Source of the DNA: Rana temporaria
Lineage: Eukaryota > Chordata > Amphibia > Anura > Ranidae
Direction: 5' to 3'
Assembly (NCBI RefSeq): GCF_905171775.1
Contig: NC_053492.1
Coordinates: forward strand, 300,307,865-300,371,864
Length of the DNA: 64,000 nucleotides
The notes beneath the pieces are model-generated. The model worked only from the letters and a program-made list of their open reading frames with translations, was not told the DNA's origin and did no database searches. Numbering within the stretch: the first letter of the stretch is position 1; each line of letters opens with the position of its first letter. Shown here piece by piece: positions 43,201-53,851 of this stretch. The translations under genes and the position numbers were made by a program.

Positions 43201-45012
43201 CTGGCCGTAGAGGAAGAGTCCAAGGGTCTCCCACTACCATCCTTAAGATTAGTGAGTACCATGCCCTTCTGGGCCATGCTGGAGCTACCAGGATGACTGG
43301 TATGTGCTCCACCCGGATCCTGCGCAGCAGGCGGGGTAGTAACTGGAGCGGGGGAAACGCATAAAGAAGTTTGAACCGATGCCAAGGGCAAACCAACGCA
43401 TCGGTTCCGCAGGCCATCGGATCCCTTGAGCGGGACATGAACCTGTCTAGCTTCTTGTTGAGTCTCGATGCCATGATATCCACGTCCGTCACTCCCCATC
43501 TTTGGCAGAGTGCTTGAAAGATTTGTGGATGCAGAGACCATTCCCCCGGCAAAAGAGTCTGGCGGCTTAAGAAGTCCGCCTGAAAGTTGTCCACTCCTGG
43601 AATGAATATTGCCGATATGCAGGGCACATGAGCCTCTGCCCATAGGAGAATCAAGCTCACCTCTCTCTGAGCGGCTTGACTCCTGGTTCCCCCTTGGTGA
43701 TTTATGTATGCCACGGCCGTGGCATTGTCTGATTGAATTCTCACCGGGAACCCCTGCAATTTTGACGTCCAAGCCCTGAGGGCTAGTCGAGCAGCTCTGA
43801 GCTCCAAGATGTTGATGGGCAACTGCTTCTCTGGCGTTGCCCAAGTACCTTGGCGAGTGCAACCATCCAAAATTGCTCCCCAGCCCGTCAGGCTGGCGTC
43901 TGTGGTCACTATCTTCCAAGCCACTGGGCTGAAAGACTTCCCCTTCAGTAGATTCTGAGGGTCTAACCACCAGCACAGACTTTGTCGGACTCTTTATGAG
44001 AGCGGCAACGGGATATCCAAGGCCTGCGGCCTTCTGCTCCATGCTGACAGGATGGCTGCCTGCAGGATGCGAGTGTGGCTCTGGGCGTATGGTACCGCCT
44101 CGAATGTGGCCACCATCTTGCCTAGTAATCTCATACATAGGCGAATAGTCGGTTCCTTCTTGCTTAGAACCAGTAGGATTAATTCCTTGATGGCTTTGAC
44201 CTTCCTCAGAGGTAGAAACACTCTTTGTTGTTCTGTGTCTAATCTCATGCCGAGATATTCCAACTGCCTTGTGGGCAGGAAAGCTGACTTTTCTCGATTT
44301 AGGACCCAGCCGAACTTCGAGGTATTGGACCGTGAGGGCCACTGCTCGCTCCAAGCCGGGAGACGAGTGATCTATGACTAGGAGGTCGTCCAGGTATGCT
44401 AGGATCGTGACCCCTTGGATCCTTAGTTTGGCTAGGATTGGAGCTAGGACCTTCGTGAACACCCGGGGGGCCGTAGCCAACCCGAAGGGAAGCGCCACGA
44501 ATTGGAAGTGACGCGAAGCCACCATGAAGCGTAGATATCTTTGATGTGGCTGATAAATTGGAAGATGAAGGTAGGCATCCTTTATGTCTATGGACGCCAT
44601 GAAGTCGTCCTTTTGGAGTGTGGTAGCTGCTGACCGCACGGTTTCCATCCGAAATGAGCGGATCTTTAGGTATGTATTTACCATCTTTAGGTCCAAAATT
44701 GGCCTGACATCTCCATTGGACTTCGGGATGATGAATAGGTTGGAGTAGAAACCTAGCCCCTGTTCCAGGACTGGTACCTCTACTATTACTTCCTGGGAAA
44801 GTAGATGATTTAATGCCGACATTAATGCGGCTCCTTTCTCCGGATCGTTTGGAATCCTCGACTCCTGGAAATGAAGAGGAGGAAACCTTAGGAAATCTAA
44901 TTTGTAGCCCGTGGCCACGGAAGACCGTACCCACTCGTCGGGAATGCTGGCTTCCCAAACCTCTGAAAAGAGTCGCAGCCTTCCCCCCACCTTCGTGGGT
45001 GGGGGCGCCCCT
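43124..45012 (-). pseudogene. DIRS C reverse transcriptase-RNase H (frame broken)
   Basis: RT palm: EQGLGFYSNLFIIPKSNGD, FMASIDIKDAYLHLPI, FVALPFGLATAPRVFTK and YLDDLL (polymerase Asp pair at about 44385-44396). Near 44316 about two bases are missing, so the RT frame runs on in a shadow frame while the thumb (YLGMRLDTEQQRVFLPLRK) continues in another. A TAA stop sits at 43994-43996. The RNase H domain then reads VTTDASLTGWGAILDG, LPINILELRAARLAL and IQSDNATAVAYINHQGG, with the three acidic residues D, E, D in place. The lesions mean this copy needs helper enzyme. Confidence 0.9.
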
Positions 45013-46302
45013 TCATAAGGTCGGCTTGGGGGCTGGGTTTGCTGGTTTGCGAACCCACTGCTTTCTGCCTTTAGCAGCCTGTCCTTGTGATTTGCTGTTG
45101 AAGCCGAAGTTTGCTTTCGCAGGAGGCCGTCGATACTGTTTGGCATTAGAGGGCCCCTGCCCAGGGGAGTACTGTCGTTTAAACGCAGGCCCCTGAAACT
45201 TCCTCTTAGTTGGCAAGAGAGTACTTTTGCCATTTGAAATGGTTTGAATGTATTTATCTAGGTCTTCTCCGAAGAGTCGTCCTCCATGGAAGGGGAACCC
45301 TACCAGGAGCTTCTTGCATGGGGGCTCGGCCTCCCAGCTTTTTAACCATAAGAGTCTTCTCATATGGATAAGGGATAACGATAAACGTGACGCTTGCTGG
45401 ATAGAATCCTTAATTGCGTCTACTGTAAAACATATGGCCTTAGGGACATCCGAAAATTCTTCTGCCTGCTGGGCAGGAATAAGTTTAAGCATCTGCTTAA
45501 CCTGATCCGATAATGCTTGAGCAACCCCAATCGCAGCCACAGCTGGCTGTACTACTGCCCCTGCAGTAGTGAAGGAGTTCTTAAGTAGTGCTTCCAAGCG
45601 TTTATCAACTGGATCCTTGAATACCTGTATGTTTTCTACAGGGCATGTTAATGATTTGTTAATACATGAGATGGCTGCGTCCACTGCAGGAGTAGCCCAT
45701 TTCTTGGAAAATTTATCTTCCATAGGATATAGGGCAGAGAATCTTTTAGGTGGTAAGAAGATTTTTCTGGCTTGTTCCAATCTTGGAACAAAACTCCCTC
45801 TAGTAGAGGGTGGATCGGAAATACTGCATTGCTTTGAGGCGCCCTCAGTGAGCCCAAAGCTGAAACCGTAGATACCTGGAGATCTGGTACTGGCAAGTTG
45901 AATGCATTTATGGACCAAGTCCGTTAAGGCTTGAGTCCACCAGCTCTCCCCTTGGGAGACTGCTCCAGACTCCTCTGTATCCGGATCTTCGATCCCTGAA
46001 CCTACTTGGTCCTTGTCCAAGAGGTCGTCCAATTCCCCTGAGGAAAGGACCTCCTCTTCTGAGGGTCTGCGCTCGGGCGACGGAGATCTAATCCGTTTAC
46101 TGCCCCGCATAGCTGTGGCTATCATTTTTCCCATTCTTTTCTCCATCTCTCTTAAAGAGGTGAGTAATACCTCGTCCGTGACCATCTTAGGGTTGGACTG
46201 ACCCGCGCCAGCTCCAGCCCCAGATCCCGATGGCCCCAAGGCTCCCTGTGGGGAAAGCAGCGGCATAACTTTGTCCGAGACCTTAGACTCTCCGGATGCC
46301 AT
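45013..46302 (-). CDS. DIRS C gag-like protein, 429 codons
   Basis: Open from an ATG (MASGESKVSDKVMPLLS) to a stop after KPANPAPKPTL. An N-terminal Gly/Ala/Ser-rich stretch is followed by a basic RIRSPSPERRPSEEE patch and an acidic run. Then comes the block conserved with copies B and E: RFSALYPMEDKFSKKWATP, SLTCPVENIQVFKDPVDKRL and DAIKDSIQQASRLSLSLIHM. The C-terminus is Lys/Gln/Pro-rich and could bind nucleic acid. No zinc knuckle. It overlaps the RT-bearing frame (which is open to 45233) by about 220 bases, a usual DIRS arrangement. Probable particle or nucleoprotein role. Confidence 0.85.
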   Translation of the reverse strand: MASGESKVSDKVMPLLSPQGALGPSGSGAGAGAGQSNPKMVTDEVLLTSLREMEKRMGKMIATAMRGSKRIRSPSPERRPSEEEVLSSGELDDLLDKDQVGSGIEDPDTEESGAVSQGESWWTQALTDLVHKCIQLASTRSPGIYGFSFGLTEGASKQCSISDPPSTRGSFVPRLEQARKIFLPPKRFSALYPMEDKFSKKWATPAVDAAISCINKSLTCPVENIQVFKDPVDKRLEALLKNSFTTAGAVVQPAVAAIGVAQALSDQVKQMLKLIPAQQAEEFSDVPKAICFTVDAIKDSIQQASRLSLSLIHMRRLLWLKSWEAEPPCKKLLVGFPFHGGRLFGEDLDKYIQTISNGKSTLLPTKRKFQGPAFKRQYSPGQGPSNAKQYRRPPAKANFGFNSKSQGQAAKGRKQWVRKPANPAPKPTL

Positions 46303-47443
46303 GGTACAATACCAAGGTACACCTGCTACCTATTGGTATTTGGAACTATAAAAGTTAATTGCCCAAACACCTGTTTGGGGGATAAAAAATGCTTCCTCTC
46401 CCCTAGATGACTTTTTTTTTTTTTTTTTTCGTTTTTGTTTCAAATCCAGGAAAGAAAAAACATTCTGTCCCCCTGAGTAGTATTGCAAAGAAAAACTATG
46501 AGATGGAAAAGAAAACAGCCTATTTCTAGGCTTGAAAAACAGTCTTCTGCAATATCCTTTCTGGCCACTGTGTGTCCTCGGCGCCCCGTGCTGCCGCTCT
46601 GGTCTTTCCTCCCCCGTTCCAAAGTATTGAATGGAACAAACAAGGAAGGGCCGCCCCTACCTTAAGCCACTGACCCGCCCTTCCCCCCCCAGCAATCTCA
46701 AACAGGAAATGCCCCTCCCGACAGGGGGGGGGGTTTGGGAGGAAGGGACCTCTCTGTTCCAGCAAACTGCAGCCTGGAACCACGAGGAGGTCAGCGTTTT
46801 GCCTGCTTTGCAGGCTCTGAGGAGGAAGACTGAATGGAGCATCGCCTGGAGGCTTGCAGGTAAGCACAGCTCTCTGACACACACATATATTTTTATATCA
46901 CACAGGCCCCACTCAATGCTTTTCCAACACTACAAGGGAGGTCACATCTTATGGGGAATAATACATATAGAGCCATCCTATCTTTATGATATGTGACTAG
47001 TTTGCCAGATGCAGTGCATAACTTTAGGCATGTCCCCTGTGACCCCCCAGAAAAAAACCTGCTAAGAACCAAGTTCCGCAAGTTTTCCCCTCACTTACCT
47101 GCTCCATGCCGCAGGACTTTGCCAAGCAAGAGGCCCAATCTTCCCCCATCTCCGTGGGGATGTCTAGACCTTCAGGCCCTGGGTTCCTATGAAGGATCCA
47201 CTGTCCTGGGCCCATATAGCACCCTGGCAACAGAAAACATTAGGCACCCAAAGGTTTCTAAGTTCTGGGCCCAGGGTCCAGCTCTTTAAAAAGAAAAGCA
47301 TTATGGGCTATACCCCAAGGGTTTGGGGTCCGGTTACTGACCACTTTAGCGCTGAGGCTTTTTTGGACAGAACCGGTAGCTCACCTAATCCCAAGGATGC
47401 GGAGGCAAGCTAAACCATGACTAACACCTAAGACACTGGCGTA
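46303..47443. other. DIRS C leader region between gag and right ITR
   Basis: Non-coding part of the element, upstream of gag on its coding strand. It has an A/T-run at about 46410-46430. CTCAAACAGGAAATGCCCCT at 46696-46715 also occurs inside the left terminal repeat. It probably contains the element promoter; no specific motif is claimed. Confidence 0.6.
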
Positions 47444-47583
47444 AAAACTGAGGTACTCCTCCTATGGGAGGGGGTTATATAGGGAGGGGCATTTCCTGTT
47501 TGAGATTGCCAGTGTCAACACCTGAAGGTACTCCATATAACCCATATAGTAATGAATATGCCGCTCTGTGTCCCGTGATGTAC
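47444..47583. repeat. DIRS C inverted terminal repeat (right)
   Basis: The inverse of 41635-41774; outer end TCTGTGTCCCGTGATGTAC. Confidence 0.95.
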
Positions 47584-47594
47584 GATAAAGAAAA

Positions 47595-48082
47595 TCCTGT
47601 TAAGTGTATAATTGGTTTGTGTTATCAAGGACAGATGATCATGTACAGATGTGTGCAGGTGATCACGGACATGTGTGCAGATGATCATTGGGACACGTTT
47701 ATACTGTTATATATGTGGGGGACACCACGTGTTTTGGGGACACTATTTTGTGGACTGTGTTTACACTGTGGGGGGACATGTGTGGGGACACTGGGCCGGT
47801 GATCAGTGTGTAAAAAGCTGTAAAAAAACAGCTCATAATCACTGATTATAGGCGAGCTGCAGCGATCCGCTCTCCTCACTGACAACCTCTGTGTGAGATC
47901 GCCTAGCAACCGGCTCACCATTTACATCACGACGGCTGTTATTGGATACAGCCATCATGTGATCAGGAGGGCCAATCACAGAGCCCTCCTGCCGATCGGA
48001 GATGCGCCATGTCCGTCCACTCAGAAGGTAGAAGCGCCCATCCAGCCATTTATATACAGTGGCTGGGTGGGAAGTGGTTATA
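47595..48082. repeat. TTAA MITE right piece, split by DIRS C
   Basis: ATTGGTTTGTGTTATCAAGG near the left and the terminus GGGTGGGAAGTGGTTA at 48065-48080 correspond to the right part of the TTAACCACTTAAG-type family. It joins the piece at 41340-41592. Confidence 0.65.
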
Positions 48083-49949
48083 CACCTATGATAAAAAATG
48101 ATAGACCTTTCATTTCTTTGTAAGTGGGCAAATTTACAAAATCTGCAGGGAATTAAATAAGCATTTTCCCCACTGTATGTGAATGGATAAGAGATAAGTT
48201 GAAGCAAGGGATCTTTCACTTATTCACAGAATGCTCGGTTTCAGTTAAATACAAGATCTTTTTTGAATGGTCAAAGTGGAGAGCGAGCAACCCATTACTG
48301 TATAAGAAACCACCAGAAAAAACCCTGGGCCAATCACAAAAAACAAACAAAAAAAAATCGGATGACCCTTGGATGAATAGTCAGTCTATAATCAAAAGGA
48401 AGAGCTCAAGGCTGCAACATGTACTCCTTAATGTGTCTGGTCTCAGAAATTTGTTTAGGCCAGCTTGTAGAAAGTGCTGTACCTTAGGAATATCTGGAGG
48501 TTTAGGGGTCAGTCTTGTCTGCAAAAAGTGTGAAAGTTCTCCAGGTACAAAGTAAATTCTAGAAGCATTCAGCTTCCTGCATGGGTCTAAGGAGGTCCAG
48601 TGGCAGCTGGTGCTCAAATTTTTTTTGGGGGGGAGCGCAAACAAAGAAAAAAAAAAAAAAAACAATTGCAGCCTCACTGTGCCCATCATACGCAGCCACT
48701 GTCCCCATCATACGCAGCCACTGTGCCCCGTAAAATGCCCCCCCCCTTACCTTTCTGGGGTCAGCCATCCTGCTTCCGCCGTCCCTCGATGTCGCTTCAG
48801 CCAATCAGGTTACCGGTGAACTTGATTGGCTGAGACGTCTGTCAGCGTTATCGAGGGAACCCCCATGCGTCCCCAGGATAATTATTTGGAAGGCGATTAC
48901 AGCCTGAGGGCTGTAATTGGAAAGCCTATCAGAGCCGCTGGCAGGACCCAGGTCCCCAAACACTTTATGACAATAACTTGCATATTAACCTTTAAAATTA
49001 ACATGTTTGATTTCTCCCATAGACTTTTGGGCTTTCAAATTTGCCACGAACACCCCCAAATTTATATTCGAATGGGCGAACAGCCAATGCTCATGTTCAA
49101 CTCGAACATAAAGCTCATCCATACCCAGCTCCCAGGTAAGACAGGAAGGGATGACCAGGTCTGAAGTTTCAGTAGTTTTTTGGGATACAAGTCAATTTGA
49201 GAGCGTCATCCTCCCCTGGCATGAAAGGGACAGGAAACCACAGAGTTCTTAGAGAAGGAGCCTATATTTGTCTTTTCTTGTCCCTTTTAGGTAGGAGAGT
49301 TCCTCTATTGTGCCGTGCTGTCATGGAGCAAAGGGAAAAAAATTAAATGTCACATGCTTAAATAAAACAAGCAGAATGATAAAAGCACAATACAAAATTA
49401 CCACAGCAATTGACAACATATTTGATTTAGTTATCGTTTCAAAAAAGACAAGTTCACCTTCAAGAACATTTTCAACCTGTTTTTATGGTGGAACATGTAA
49501 CATGTTCCCACGCCTGCAGTATCCCCCCCCCTTCCCTTTAATAGTGCTCCAGGGATGTTCTCCCCATGTTGGTTTTCAAATTGTGACAAGAGCAAAGCCA
49601 TATGGGGCTCCACCCACACGGCCACGTCATTCATTCACAGAGTTTTGTGAATGAACAGACTACAAGTACCGACAGTCTTTGGGGCTGTCAGTTTGTACTT
49701 CTATATGAACTATGGTGAGCATCCTTGTAGTTCATGGATTCTTCCTGAACTAAAGTAACTGCTTGCCGCCATCAGGTGTACGGTCAGACAGCTACAATGG
49801 CAGTTTGCAGGAGCCTGACACCGCACCCGCGATCTACTGCTCACGAAGGCAATGCTTTCCAGGATACTAAGAAAAAATACCTGCAAATAAAATGTGCATG
49901 CATTCATTTTTTTTTTTAAGGTGAACTTATCCTTTAAGCTGCATTAGCA
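48083..49949. other. Intergenic or upstream-intron sequence with unassigned repeats
   Basis: 48585-48850 (GTGGCAGCTGGTGCTCAAAT, G-run, A-run, CATCATACGCAGCCACTG twice) looks like a repeat whose right end I cannot find. CTTCAGCCAATCAGGTTACC and CTTGATTGGCTGAGACGTC near 48797-48840 form a short inverted repeat. 49095-49340 resembles the divergent DIRS-like terminus noted near 39100-39280. No gene was supported. Confidence 0.4.
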
Positions 49950-50510
49950 TCTCATTTCAACAAAGCATAGTATTCACTACATTCAAACATTTCTGCTCTG
50001 GAAGGATCCTGGTGGGCTGCGTGGAACCTGTCCTGTTAAGCCGCTGTATGGTATTGGCCAGTGTGCTGCAGCTCAGTTTTAGGCTCTTGGCAATCATCTT
50101 ATATCCTAGGCCATCTTTATGTAGAGCAACAATTCTTTCTTTCAGATCCTCAGAGTTCTTTGCCATGAGGTGCCGTGTTGAACTTCCAGTGACCAGTATA
50201 AGAGAGTGAAAGCGATATCAAATTTAAACACACCTGCTCCCCATTCACCCGAGACCTTGTAACACCAACGAGTCACATGACATTGGGGAAGAAAAATGGC
50301 CAATTGGGCCCAATTTGGACATTTTCACTTAGGGATGTACTTCTGTTGACAGCGGTTTAGACATTAATCGCTGTGTGTTGAGTCATTTTGAGGAGACAGT
50401 AAATTTACAATGTTATACGAGCTGTACACTCACTACTTTACATTGTAGCAAAGTGCCATCACATGAAAGATGTAATAAAATATTTACAACTATACAAGAA
50501 AATTTTAAAT
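49950..50510 (-). pseudogene. Tc1 transposase N-terminus plus terminal region
   Basis: A minus-strand frame of 69 codons starting MAKNSEDLKERIVALHKDGL, GYKMIAKSLKLSCSTLANT, the helix-turn-helix start of a Tc1 transposase with its own ATG. The plus-strand text to the right (GCGGTTTAGACATTAATCGC, TACACTCACTACTTTACATT) is the typical 5' flank of this Tc1 family. The catalytic part is missing. Confidence 0.85.
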
Positions 50511-50811
50511 GTTTTTGTATGCTACGAGGAAGGCTTTATAAGCTAAAATGCATTTTTGATGCTGTGTCATTTTACATGTAGCCAATTAAAAAAAAAAAAT
50601 TCATGAGTACACCGAGTGGCGGGCTTTATACAGTGTGAACTTATGCTTTGGAATAGGAACGCCCCAGCCTGAGCACCGGTCTCAACCTATTGAATCTTGA
50701 ATACAGCATTTGAGCTGGGGTAAGGTTGGTCATATAACCAGAAAAAGATGTCCCTGCTCTAAAGCAGAACTAAACCCTTCTATTCTTTACTGCCAAGGAA
50801 GATGGAATCTA

Positions 50812-51180
50812 ATGCCCTGTACACACAAGCAGAATTTCAGTCGGAAAAAAGTTGGATGGTTTTTCCGACGGAATTCCGCTCAAGCTTGGCTTGCATACAC
50901 ACGGTCACACAAAAGTTCTCTAAACTTTCGAGCGTTAACGTGGTGACGTATAACACGACGAGGTGAGAAAAATAGGTTCAATGCTTCCAAGCATGCGTCA
51001 AATTGTTTCCAAGCATGCACGTTTTTTTCCCTGTCGGAATTCTACACAGACAAACGGATTTTCAGATAGGAATTTTTTCCTTCAGAAAAATTGAGAACCT
51101 GCTCTCAAACTTTTGCTGGAGAAAATTCCGGACCAGCTAGAAAACAGCGATAGTGAATAAGAAGTACTTGCAGAATTGAG
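50812..51180 (+). repeat. Left part of a DNA transposon (GCCCTGTACACAC end), linked to the piggyBac remnant
   Basis: Starts GCCCTGTACACACAAGCAGA, with repeated TTCCGACGGAATTCC-like motifs. Just before 51187 the plus strand reads an acidic ENSDSE...AELSD peptide that resumes after the inserted MITE at 53852. I infer that this is the 5' part and N-terminal coding start of the piggyBac-type element. Confidence 0.5.
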
Positions 51181-51438
51181 CGACATTTAACCCTTTAACC
51201 CTTTCACGCCGAGTGTACGCATATATGAGTCCTCGGCTTTCGGGGGTTATATGGGGGCAGCTGCAGGCATCATCCCGGTACCGTTGTTTAGAGCCGGCGA
51301 TTGGCTATCCAGACATAACAACTAGAGGTCGACCGATATATCGGCCGATATTTGGCCGTTTTTAAGAAATCGGCATCGGCCGATTATTGTAAAAAAATCG
51401 GCTGATTTTCGGCTGCCACGCTAAACCCCGCTCCACCT

Positions 51439-51869
51439 CCAGCAGCAGGAGAAATTAATCCTTCAGCCACGCTGCTAGTAGCCTGCGCGCCGGCCCGGCT
51501 CCCCCCCCCTACCTCGGCGGGCTGCAGCAGAAAGCAAACTTGTCACAAGCCCGAGCAGCTGCAGTACAAGTTGTCTGCGCGAAGAGATCACAAAAGCTTC
51601 CTGCATGCTGGGACGGTGGCGGGATTACTGAACATGGGCTCTAGGCTACGGCTCCAACCGTAGCCTAGAGCCCATGTTCAGTAATCCCGCCACCGTCCCA
51701 GCATGCAGGAAGCTTTTGTGATCTCTTCGCGCAGACAACTTGTACTGCAGCTGCTCGGGCTTGTGACAAGTTTGCTTTCTGCTGCAGCCCGCCGAGGTAG
51801 GGGGGGCGGGGCCGGCGCGCAGGCTACTAGCAGCGTGGCTGAAGGATTAATTTCTCCTGCTGCTGGAGA
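51439..51869. repeat. Fold-back palindrome
   Basis: Arms of about 213 bp are centred on the 6-bp spacer at 51652-51657 (CTACGG / CCGTAG next to it). Matching blocks include CATGCTGGGACGGTGGCGGG and CCGCCGAGGTAG. Nearly perfect, with small indels at the G/C-runs. Confidence 0.92.
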
Positions 51870-52046
51870 CTGGGGTAATGTACAGTATTCCTATCATCTC
51901 TGATAGGTGCCTCGGCTCTCTAGTGATTGTACATAGTACTCCAACTCACGTGGGAGCTCACAGGTGTCATCCAATGGGCAGTGCTGGAGGGAACAATGTA
52001 TACATGTCAGAGCACACCCCTCTCCTGTATACACACTCATTTTATA

Positions 52047-52850
52047 TATATCCATCCACCCCCCTCTACAAAGCATTTCCCACCCACGGCCAGCGCCATC
52101 CATCCATCCCCCTGCACAATGCATCCCCCACCCACGGCCAGCTCCATCCATCCATCCCCCTTCACAATACATCCCCCACCCACGGCCAGCTGCATCCATC
52201 CACCCCCCTCTACAAAGCATCTCCCACCCACGGCCAGCTCCATCCATCCCCCTTCACAATACATCCCCCACCCACGGCCAGCTGCATCCATCCACCCCCC
52301 TCCCTCCATCCACAGCCAGCACCATCCATCTCTCCCCCTCCACAATGCATCCTCCACCCACGGCCAGCTCCATCCCTCCATCCCCCTCCACAATGCATCC
52401 CCCACCCACGGCCAGCTCCATCCATCCACCCCCTTCCCTCCATCCACAGCCAGCATCATCCATCCATCCCCCTCCACAACACATCCCCCACCCACACCCA
52501 GCACCATTCATCCATCCCCCTCCACAACACATCCCCCACGCACACCCAGCACCATTCATCCATCCCCCTCCACAATGCATCCCCCACGCACAGCCAGCAC
52601 CATCTTTCCCCCTCCACAACGCATCTCCCACCCACGCCCAGCACCATCCATCCCCCTCCACAACGCATCCCCCACCCACGCCCAGCACCATTCATCCACC
52701 CCCCTCCACAATGCATCCCCCAGGCACAGCCAGCACCATCTTTCCCCCTCCACAACGCATCTCCCACCCACGCCCAGCACCATCCATCCCCCTCCACAAC
52801 GCATCTCCCACCCACGCCCAGCACCATCCATCCTCCACAATGCATCCCAA
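52047..52850. repeat. Minisatellite, unit about 44 bp
   Basis: Tandem C-rich copies of CATCCATCCCCCTCCACAAT, GCATCCCCCACCCACGGCC, AGCTC, with length variants in which parts are dropped. The purine/pyrimidine bias leaves all frames open, producing spurious long frames on both strands. Confidence 0.94.
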
Positions 52851-53705
52851 TCCAAAAATTGGCCCAAAATATCGGCCGCAAAAATCGGCATCATATATCG
52901 GCCATCGGCTGCCCTGATTTCTAAATATCGGCATCGGCCAGAAAAAAACCCATATCGGTCGACCTCTAATAACAACCAATGCGGCTAAAAGCCGCTCGGT
53001 TGTTATGCCGAAGGAGCGGAGGGGACACCCCCCCTCCCGCCGCTCTGACCGGGCCTCCTGTCCCACTGGGAGACCCGATCCGGCGCCTCCAGTGTCCAGG
53101 CGCAGACTGAAACTAAGCTGTAAATGGCTTTGATTCAGTCTCCGCAATGTAAACACGGAAGCGACGTCATGACGTCACTTCCGGGTTTCATGGCTGCCAA
53201 TGGCGCCGGATTTAAAAAAGTACACAGTATTCAGAATCCCCGTTTTCGGCGATCTGAATACTTTGAAGTGCAAAGGAGGAATCGGGGGTCTTTTAGACCC
53301 CCGATCCCTCCATAAAGGAGTACCTGTCACCACCTATTACTGTCGCCGCGATCGTCAGAGCGAGAGCAATAATTCTAGCACTAGACCTCCTCTGTAACTC
53401 TAACCTGGTAACCGTAAAAAAAAGTTTAAAGCGTCGCCTATGGAGACTTTTAGGTACCATAGTTTGTCGCCATTCCACGAGTGCGTGCAATTATAAAGCG
53501 TGACATGCTTGGTATCTATTTACTCGGCGCAACATCTTTCACATTATGCAAAAAAATTGGGCAAACTTTACTTTTTCATTTTTTTAAAATTCATGAGTTA
53601 ATTTTTCCCAAAAAGTTGCGTTGAAAACACTGCCGCACAAATACAGTGCGACATAAAATATTGCAACAATCGCCATTTTATTCTCTAGATTCTCTGCTAA
53701 AAAAT

Positions 53706-53706
<1 letters not shown>

Positions 53707-53753
<47 letters not shown>
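53707..53753. repeat. (AT)n microsatellite
   Basis: About 23 AT units near the right end of the TTAA element. Confidence 0.95.
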
Positions 53754-53756
<3 letters not shown>

Positions 53757-53851
53757 GTTTGGGGGTTCCAAGTAATTTTCTAGCAAAAAATACGGATTTT
53801 AACTTGTATACACCAAATGTCATAAAAAGGCTTAGGCATGAAAGGGTTTAA

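Larger units (their letters stand above)
41593..47594 (-). mobile_element. DIRS copy C, near-complete DIRS retrotransposon
   Basis: A 6.0-kb element. Terminal inverted repeats are 41635-41774 and 47444-47583; they pair at x + y = 89218 without indel. The left tip GGGATTTTTAATACAGC and right tip TACGATAAAGAAAA reappear, complemented and joined, in the internal complementary region (about 41828-41945), the classical DIRS signature for restoring ends from a circle. Gene order on the minus strand is gag, RT, RNase H, tyrosine recombinase. It is inserted in a TTAA MITE. RT/RNase H carries a frameshift and a stop. Confidence 0.96.
51323..52968. mobile_element. hAT element with 8-bp target duplication, holding a fold-back and a minisatellite
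   Basis: Ends TAGAGGTCGACCGATATATC and CATATCGGTCGACCTCTA. The duplication ATAACAAC lies at 51315-51322 and 52969-52976. Sub-terminal ATCGGC-rich repeats are on both sides. It has no transposase; the interior consists of a palindrome (51439-51869) and a minisatellite (52047-52850). Confidence 0.93.
51195..53851. mobile_element. Large TTAA element (TTAACCCTTTCACGCC ends) inserted in the piggyBac remnant
   Basis: Left TTAACCCTTTCACGCCGAG and right GGCTTAGGCATGAAAGGGTTTAA. TTAA also occurs at 51187-51190, so the left end has a duplicated TTAACCCT. The interior shared with 32672-34214 includes GCAAAAAAATTGGGCAAACT and CGCCATTTTATTCTCTAGAT. It carries the hAT element at 51323-52968 and an AT microsatellite. 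Confidence 0.8.

Noticed and set aside
42108..45233. A single 1041-residue fusion protein
   Set aside because: Its middle third is a shadow frame opposite RNase H; the RT and recombinase parts are joined only because of an indel near 44316.
15011..47594. Bacterial-type integron or phage integrase in view of the tyrosine recombinase motifs
   Set aside because: RT with YLDD, RNase H, gag and split inverted repeats identify DIRS retrotransposons.
51878..52988. Open frames of 317-353 codons on the plus strand and several of about 140 codons on the minus strand
   Set aside because: They all lie in the C-rich minisatellite and are open in every frame; composition is His/Pro/Ser repeats with no family pattern.
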